Assembly (NCBI RefSeq): GCF_030698175.1
Contig: NZ_JAUYNT010000017.1
Coordinates: forward strand, 62,001 to 126,000
Direction of reading: 5' to 3'
Source of the DNA: Pseudomonas sp.
GTDB taxonomy: Bacteria > Pseudomonadota > Gammaproteobacteria > Pseudomonadales > Pseudomonadaceae
Length of the DNA: 64,000 bases
The translations under genes and the position numbers were made by a program. Positions 59,438 through 64,000 of this stretch are shown here, in pieces (position 1 is the stretch's first letter; every line of letters starts with the position of its first letter). Below the pieces are notes generated by a model. The model ran no database searches. It saw only the letters and a list, made by a program, of their open reading frames with translations, and was not told where the DNA came from.

Positions 59438-59477
59438 GGCTCTTTGCGAGCGCCGCACACGCCGGCGCCGCAGAGCC
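59438..59477 (+). repeat. Stem-loop in the argJ leader
   Basis: GGCTCT at the left pairs with AGAGCC at the right, GCGCCG with CGGCGC, and GCG with CGC between them, giving a long interrupted stem around a short CACACG loop. It lies 40 bases before the argJ ATG and is not followed directly by a T-run. Function unknown. Confidence 0.45.
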
Positions 59478-59516
59478 TTGACGGGTTTTCGATGCTGACG
59501 ACAAGGAGTTAATCGC

Positions 59517-60734
59517 ATGGCTGTTGGTCTTGGTCCGCTTCCTACTTTGCACCCAGTGGCCGGTTTTGAGCTGGGGATTGCCTCGGCCGGCATCAAGCGC
59601 GAGGGTCGCAAAGACGTGGTGGTGATGCGTTGCGCCGAAGGCTCCAGCGTTGCCGGGGTGTTCACCCTCAATGCCTTTTGCGCCGCGCCGGTGATTCTTG
59701 CCCGCCAGCGGGTCAAGGGCGGCTCGCGTTATCTGCTGACCAATACCGGCAATGCCAATGCCGGTACCGGTGAGCCCGGCTTGTTAGCGGCCAGGCAAAC
59801 CTGTGCCGCCTTGGCGCAGTTGGCTGGGGTCGACGAGCAGGCGATTTTGCCGTTCTCCACCGGGGTGATTGGCGAGCCGTTGCCGGTTGAGAAAATCATC
59901 GCAGCTTTACCTGCGGCCTTGGCCGATTTGTCCGAGCAGCACTGGGCTGAGGCGGCCACTGGCATCATGACCACCGACACCTTGCCCAAGGGCGCCAGTC
60001 GGCAGTTTGTACAGGATGGCGTGACCATTACCGTGACCGGTATTTCCAAGGGCGCCGGGATGATCCGGCCGAACATGGCGACCATGCTCGGCTATATCGC
60101 CACCGACGCCAAGGTCGCCCCCGCAGTGTTGCAAGACCTGCTCAGCGATGCGGCGAACAAGTCGTTCAACCGCATCACCATTGATGGCGATACCTCGACC
60201 AACGATTGCTGCATGCTGATCGCCACCGGCCAGGCCAATTTGCCGGAAGTCACCGAGACTCGCGGGCCGCTGTTCGCCGCGCTCAAACAGGCGGTGTTCG
60301 AGGTGTGCATGGACGTGGCCCAGGCCATTGTTCGTGATGGCGAAGGCGCGACCAAGTTCGTCACTGTGATCGTCAACGGCGGCGGCACTCATCAAGAATG
60401 TTTGGATGTGGGCTACACCGTGGCCCATTCGCCGCTGATTAAAACTGCACTGTTCGCCAGCGACCCGAACTGGGGGCGGATCCTGGCCGCCGTCGGCCGC
60501 GCCGGGGTGGATCAGTTGGATGTGGCGAAGATCGATGTGTTTATCGGCGAAGTCTGTATCGCCAGCCATGGCGCGCGCGCTGCCAGTTACACCGAGGAGC
60601 AGGGCGCGGCGGTGATGGCCGAGGCGGAAATCAGCATCCGCATCGAGCTGGGTCGCGGTACCTGCAGTGAGACCATCTGGACCACTGACCTGTCCCACGA
60701 ATATGTGCGGATCAACGCCGAATACCGTTCCTGA
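59517..60734 (+). CDS. argJ: Bifunctional ornithine acetyltransferase / N-acetylglutamate synthase
   Basis: 405 residues. Self-cleaving Ntn-type enzyme; the cleavage site is before Thr in PNMATMLGYIATDAKV, giving alpha and beta chains. TTDTLPKGASR and DGDTSTNDCCMLIATGQAN are conserved. It recycles the acetyl group in arginine synthesis. The ribosome site AAGGAG precedes the ATG. Confidence 0.96.
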   Translation: MAVGLGPLPTLHPVAGFELGIASAGIKREGRKDVVVMRCAEGSSVAGVFTLNAFCAAPVILARQRVKGGSRYLLTNTGNANAGTGEPGLLAARQTCAALAQLAGVDEQAILPFSTGVIGEPLPVEKIIAALPAALADLSEQHWAEAATGIMTTDTLPKGASRQFVQDGVTITVTGISKGAGMIRPNMATMLGYIATDAKVAPAVLQDLLSDAANKSFNRITIDGDTSTNDCCMLIATGQANLPEVTETRGPLFAALKQAVFEVCMDVAQAIVRDGEGATKFVTVIVNGGGTHQECLDVGYTVAHSPLIKTALFASDPNWGRILAAVGRAGVDQLDVAKIDVFIGEVCIASHGARAASYTEEQGAAVMAEAEISIRIELGRGTCSETIWTTDLSHEYVRINAEYRS

Positions 60735-60766
60735 GTCTTGCTCGAACAGTTGCTTTGAGCCTGACT

Positions 60767-60802
60767 ATTCCCGTTACTCATGGGCCCATGAGTAACGGGA
60801 AT
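60767..60802. repeat. Perfect 36-bp palindrome between argJ and the GST gene
   Basis: Each half is ATTCCCGTTACTCATGGG and its exact complement, with no loop bases (centre GGGCCC at 60782-60787). In RNA it would form a long stem; in DNA a cruciform or a dyad protein site. Only a few T follow, so it is a poor classical terminator although it could still stop argJ transcription. Confidence 0.85.
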
Positions 60803-60873
60803 TTGCTATTGCGCGGGGTGGCTTTTAAGGTTCAGTGACACCGGCAGTAACCTTCCGCGCTTGGAGCAAGTCC

Positions 60874-61506
60874 ATGTCCCTGACCCTGATCATCGGCAAC
60901 AAAAATTATTCCTCTTGGTCCCTGCGTGCCGGGTTGGCCATGGAGTTAGCCCAGGCACCCTATGACGAGGTGCTGATTCCGCTGGATCAGCCTGACACCC
61001 GTGCGCGGATTTTGGCCTACTCGCCAACTGCCAAGGTGCCGTTGCTGAATACCGAGGAGGGGCCGCTCTGGGACTCTTTGGCGATTGCCGAATACCTTGC
61101 CGAACGTTTCCCCGAGGCCCATCTGTGGCCATGCGGGCAGTATGCCCGTGGGGTGGCGCGCAGCGTCTGCGCCGAGATGCACAGTGGCTTTATGGCCTTG
61201 CGCACGCACTTGCCGATGGACCTTGCGCGCGAGGCGCCGTTGGCAAATATTCCAGACGATGCCCTGGCCGATATTCAGCGCGTATTTGAGCTATGGCGCT
61301 ATTGCCGCGCGCGCTTTGGTGCCGACGGGGCCTTTCTGTTTGGCCACGTCACCATTGCCGATGCCTTCTATGCCCCGGTCGCCGCGCGCTTGCGCAGCTA
61401 TCAGGTGGAGTTGCCGGCGCAGGCCGCGGCTTACGTGACCACCATTTACCAGTGGCCGGCCTTCCAGCGATGGTATCAGGCGGCCCTTAAGGAGCCTTTG
61501 CGGTGA
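60874..61506 (+). CDS. Glutathione S-transferase family protein
   Basis: 210 residues from the ATG at 60874 (MSLTLIIGNKNYSSWSLRAG) with GGAG 8 bases upstream. The thioredoxin-like N-terminal domain has the catalytic Ser candidates in NYSSWSLR and the glutathione loop KVPLLNTEEGPLWDSLAIAE; a helical C-terminal domain follows. Substrate unknown. The next gene starts at GTG within its stop region. Confidence 0.9.
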   Translation: MSLTLIIGNKNYSSWSLRAGLAMELAQAPYDEVLIPLDQPDTRARILAYSPTAKVPLLNTEEGPLWDSLAIAEYLAERFPEAHLWPCGQYARGVARSVCAEMHSGFMALRTHLPMDLAREAPLANIPDDALADIQRVFELWRYCRARFGADGAFLFGHVTIADAFYAPVAARLRSYQVELPAQAAAYVTTIYQWPAFQRWYQAALKEPLR

Positions 61507-62447
61507 AACGAGTACATGTGGCCGCCGCGGTGATTCGCGGTGCAGATGGACGCATCTTACTGGCGCGGCGCGCCGATCAGCAGCACCAGGGAGGGCTCTG
61601 GGAGTTTCCCGGTGGCAAGGTCGAGGCCGGTGAAACGGTGCTAGCGGCGCTGCGCCGTGAGCTGCATGAAGAACTGGGCATTAGGGTCACCAGCGCCCGG
61701 CCGCTGATCAAGGTGCAGCACGACTATCCCGACAAACAGATATTGCTGGATGTCTGGTTGGTCAGCGCTTTTAGCGGTGAGCCCCACGGCGCCGAGGGCC
61801 AGCCGTTGGCCTGGGTTTCGCCGCGGCAGTTGCCCGAGTATGAGTTCCCTGCGGCGAATGCGCCGATCGTGCAGGCCGCCCGCTTGCCAGCCCAGTACTT
61901 GATCAGCCCCGATGGCCTCGAGCCCAAGGCGGTGCTGCAAGGCATCCAGGCGGCAGTGGCCAGCGGTATCGGTTTGATTCAGTTGCGCGCGCCGAATGGC
62001 TACGACCCGCAGTACCGCGATTTGGCGGTCGATGCGGTGGGTCTGTGTGCCGGCAAGGCGCAATTGATGCTCAAGGGGCCGCTGGAGTGGTTGGGCGACT
62101 TCCCGGCGGCCGGCTGGCAGCTGTCGGCCAAGCAGTTACGTCAATACGCCGCCAAAGGCCGGCCGTTTCCTGCTGAACGCTGGTTGGCGGCCTCCTGTCA
62201 CAACGCCGAAGAGTTGGCGTTGGCGGCGCAGATGGGCGTGGATTTCATCACCTTGTCGCCGTTGCAGCCGACCCTCACCCATCCAGATGCCGCACCCTTG
62301 GGCTGGGACTTAGCCCGCGAGCTGATCGGCGCCTGCAATCTGCCGGTATTTCTCTTGGGTGGCCTCAGCCCGCAGGATAGCGAGCGGGCGTGGCAGATTG
62401 GCGCCCAAGGGGTGGCCGGAATTCGCGCCTTCTGGCCGACTGTTTAA
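61503..62447 (+). CDS. Nudix hydrolase (MutT-like) fused to a ThiE/TenI-like domain
   Basis: 314 residues from GTG 61503, overlapping the GST stop. Residues 1-130 form a MutT-type Nudix domain with the box GGKVEAGETVLAALRRELHEEL, split here as GX5EX7REL..EELGI, for hydrolysing oxidised nucleotides such as 8-oxo-dGTP. Residues 140-314 (GIQAAVASGIGLIQLRAPNG; VDFITLSPLQPTLTHPDAAP; VFLLGGLSPQDSERAWQIGA) resemble thiamine-phosphate synthase. The fusion is known in Pseudomonas; the second domain's role is unclear. Confidence 0.9.
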   Translation: MKRVHVAAAVIRGADGRILLARRADQQHQGGLWEFPGGKVEAGETVLAALRRELHEELGIRVTSARPLIKVQHDYPDKQILLDVWLVSAFSGEPHGAEGQPLAWVSPRQLPEYEFPAANAPIVQAARLPAQYLISPDGLEPKAVLQGIQAAVASGIGLIQLRAPNGYDPQYRDLAVDAVGLCAGKAQLMLKGPLEWLGDFPAAGWQLSAKQLRQYAAKGRPFPAERWLAASCHNAEELALAAQMGVDFITLSPLQPTLTHPDAAPLGWDLARELIGACNLPVFLLGGLSPQDSERAWQIGAQGVAGIRAFWPTV

Positions 62448-62465
62448 ACGCTTCCGGGCGTTTAA
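62444..62465. terminator. Hairpin containing both convergent stop codons
   Basis: TTAAACGC (62444-62451) and GCGTTTAA (62458-62465) pair perfectly around TTCCGG. The stop codons of the Nudix gene (62445-62447) and of the adenosyltransferase gene (62462-62464) lie inside the two arms. No long T-run on either side, so terminator strength is uncertain. Confidence 0.5.
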
Positions 62466-63043
62466 GCGCTCGGCTTGCTTGCCGCCTGCCAGAGTATTTC
62501 CTTGATATTTTGCCGGCGGCCGATCAACCGGGCGGCGACAAAGAGTAAATCCGACAGTCGATTCAAATAGGCCAAACCAACGCCTTCAAGCGGCTCGACT
62601 GCGCTCAGTTGCTGGCAGCGGCGCTCGGCACTGCGGGCCAAACTGCGGCACAGGTGCGCTTGGGCAACCAGGCGCGAACCGCCGGGCAGGATGAAGTTTT
62701 CCAGTGCCCCCAGTTCTTCATTCCACAGGTCAATGGCGGCCTCCAGGCGGCTGATTTCCGGCTGCGCGAGCGCTTTGTATTCGGGCATCGCCAGCTCGCC
62801 GCCGAGATCGAACAGGCGATGCTGGCAGGGCGCGAGCACTTCGATCAGCTCGCTCAAACCCGGCCACATCGCCTCTTGGTCGGCCAGTTCGGCCAACAGC
62901 ATGCCGAGCTGGCTGTTGAGGCTGTCGACCTCGCCCATCGCCTCGATGCGTGGGTGATCCTTGGCCACGCGGCGGCCATCGGCCAGGCCCGTTTCGCCGC
63001 CGTCGCCGGTGCGGGTGTAGATCTTGGAAAGGCGAAAACCCAT
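62462..63043 (-). CDS. PduO-type cob(I)alamin adenosyltransferase
   Basis: 193 residues from the ATG at 63043 (MGFRLSKIYTRTGDGGETGL); an in-frame TTG two codons earlier is possible. ATP-binding motif YTRTGDGGETGLADGRR and the signature FILPGGSRLVAQAHLCRSLA, AERR mark the PduO family, which makes adenosylcobalamin from cob(I)alamin and ATP. It follows the sensor kinase gene by 2 bases. The pairing with a kinase has no obvious functional link. Confidence 0.92.
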   Translation of the reverse strand: MGFRLSKIYTRTGDGGETGLADGRRVAKDHPRIEAMGEVDSLNSQLGMLLAELADQEAMWPGLSELIEVLAPCQHRLFDLGGELAMPEYKALAQPEISRLEAAIDLWNEELGALENFILPGGSRLVAQAHLCRSLARSAERRCQQLSAVEPLEGVGLAYLNRLSDLLFVAARLIGRRQNIKEILWQAASKPSA

Positions 63044-63045
63044 GT

Positions 63046-64000
63046 TCAAACTCCTGGTTGCTCAACCACTTGCTGCAACGGCAGGCGCACGCTAAAGCAG
63101 CTGCCTTGGCCGAGTGTGGAGTGCACCTCCATCTGGCCTTTGTGGTTGTTGGTGATAATGAAGTAGGCCACGGACAGCCCAAGACCGGTGCCTTGGCCAA
63201 TTTCCTTGGTGGTAAAAAACGGCTCGAAGATGCGTTTGCGTACCGCCTCGGGCATGCCGATGCCGTTGTCTTCGACCTGGATTTCCGCCCAGGGTGGGCT
63301 GAGCTTACAGCGCAAGACGATGCGTCCCGGCGGCCCACCTGCGGGGCGCTGATGAATCGCCTGGGCGGCGTTTTTCAGCAGGTTCAGCAGCACCTGTTCC
63401 AGCTCGTTGGCGGTGGCTGGCACGCTGCCCAGCTGCGGGTCGAACTCGCGCTGAATCTCCAGGCCCTTAAAGTCGAAGCCTTCGATCAGGTCAAAGTCAT
63501 TGCCGGCGATTTCCACGGCTTGATTGATCAGCAGCGGCAATTGGCAGGCGCTGAGTTCGCGGCTGCTGAGGCGGCTAAAACTGAGCATATGGGTGACGAT
63601 TTTCGCCGCCCGCGAGCCGGCTTGCGCAATGCCGTCGAGCAATTGCGGGATTTCCCGGCGGCTCAGGTAGTCGTTCACCGCGCTCAGTTCGACGCCGCTG
63701 TCGGCGGCCTGGGCGAGGTTTTTTGCCAGCTCGCTGGACAGCCGGCGACGAATGTTTTGCACGTTATGCAAAATCGCCCCCAGCGGGTTGTTAATCTCAT
63801 GGGCCATGCCGGCCGCCAAGCCGCCGACCGAGAGCATTTTCTCCGATTGCACCATCAACTCTTCCATGACCAGGCGTTGGCTGATGTCATCGATGCGAAT
63901 CACCACGCCACGGCCACTGCTGCCCACCAGGGGATAAAAGGTCAGGGCGAAGTGCTGCGGCTGATCATTTTTGCTCCAGGTTACCCGTTCGATTTTCTCT
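63046..64000 (-). CDS. PAS-type sensor histidine kinase, C-terminal part
   Basis: The stop is TGA at 63046-63048 and the frame is open to the window edge, so 317 C-terminal residues are seen. The left-most visible part ([38 protein letters not shown]) is the end of a PAS domain. Then come the H box [21 protein letters not shown] box [16 protein letters not shown], and G/F boxes [16 protein letters not shown] and GTGLGLSV. The NtrB-like H box and lack of a receiver suggest a soluble or membrane kinase with a separate regulator; sensor input is outside the window. Confidence 0.93.
   Translation of the reverse strand, partial: EKIERVTWSKNDQPQHFALTFYPLVGSSGRGVVIRIDDISQRLVMEELMVQSEKMLSVGGLAAGMAHEINNPLGAILHNVQNIRRRLSSELAKNLAQAADSGVELSAVNDYLSRREIPQLLDGIAQAGSRAAKIVTHMLSFSRLSSRELSACQLPLLINQAVEIAGNDFDLIEGFDFKGLEIQREFDPQLGSVPATANELEQVLLNLLKNAAQAIHQRPAGGPPGRIVLRCKLSPPWAEIQVEDNGIGMPEAVRKRIFEPFFTTKEIGQGTGLGLSVAYFIITNNHKGQMEVHSTLGQGSCFSVRLPLQQVVEQPGV

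Overview
This window is ordinary core chromosome from a gammaproteobacterium of the Pseudomonas lineage. From memory of the reference genome, the gene order follows the block around PA4398-PA4472 of P. aeruginosa (pmbA, ptsO-rapZ-ptsN-hpf-rpoN-lpt-kds-mla-ibaG-murA-hisGDC1-algW-cysDNC-trpS-zapE-rplM/rpsI-petABC-sspAB-rsmI-rnpB-mra/dcw-lpxC-secA-argJ). Family motifs such as KSGT in FtsI, the short 211-residue HisG, the fused CysNC and the TrpS with an extra C-terminal domain also fit Pseudomonas. I see no tRNA, rRNA operon, CRISPR array, prophage, transposase or defence island.

Layout. 1-7231: the end of pmbA, then a minus-strand series ptsO, rapZ, ptsN, hpf, rpoN, lptB, lptA, lptC, kdsC, kdsD (nitrogen PTS, sigma-54, LPS transport, KDO synthesis). 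7459-15343: plus-strand mlaFEDCB, ibaG, murA, hisG, hisD, hisC (outer-membrane lipid asymmetry, first peptidoglycan step, histidine). 15400-27726: a mixed stretch with algW, a Nif3-like gene, cysD-cysNC, zapG-like yhcB, a hydrolase, trpS, zapE, a conserved periplasmic protein of unknown function, a GlxA-type regulator and an acyl-CoA dehydrogenase. 28008-32826: rplM-rpsI, petABC (cytochrome bc1) and sspA-sspB. 32885-36201 on the minus strand: a BON lipoprotein, diaA-like SIS protein, yraN and lpoA. 36417-55836: rsmI, the RNase P RNA and the complete division and cell-wall cluster mraZ-rsmH-ftsL-ftsI-murE-murF-mraY-murD-ftsW-murG-murC-ddl-ftsQ-ftsA-ftsZ, then lpxC. 55913-64000: dciA, secA, argJ, a GST, a Nudix/ThiE-like fusion, a PduO-type adenosyltransferase and the C-terminal part of a sensor kinase cut by the window edge.

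Much of the window serves the envelope: lipid II synthesis and septation (dcw cluster, murA, lpoA), LPS (kdsC/D, lptABC, lpxC), phospholipid retention (mla), envelope stress proteolysis (algW) and export (secA). Genes inside these blocks overlap by 1-14 bases very often, which points to translational coupling.

I did not find an undescribed multi-gene system and do not claim one. The most unusual items are small: a 44-base tandem duplication of the ftsL/ftsI coupling junction that creates a 15-codon relay ORF; a perfect 36-bp palindrome behind argJ; an 11-G homopolymer just upstream of the GlxA-type regulator; heptanucleotide triplets beside two convergent terminators; a 66-bp inverted-repeat element between pmbA and ptsO; an AT-richer ftsA body; and PVWY in place of PEWY in cytochrome b.
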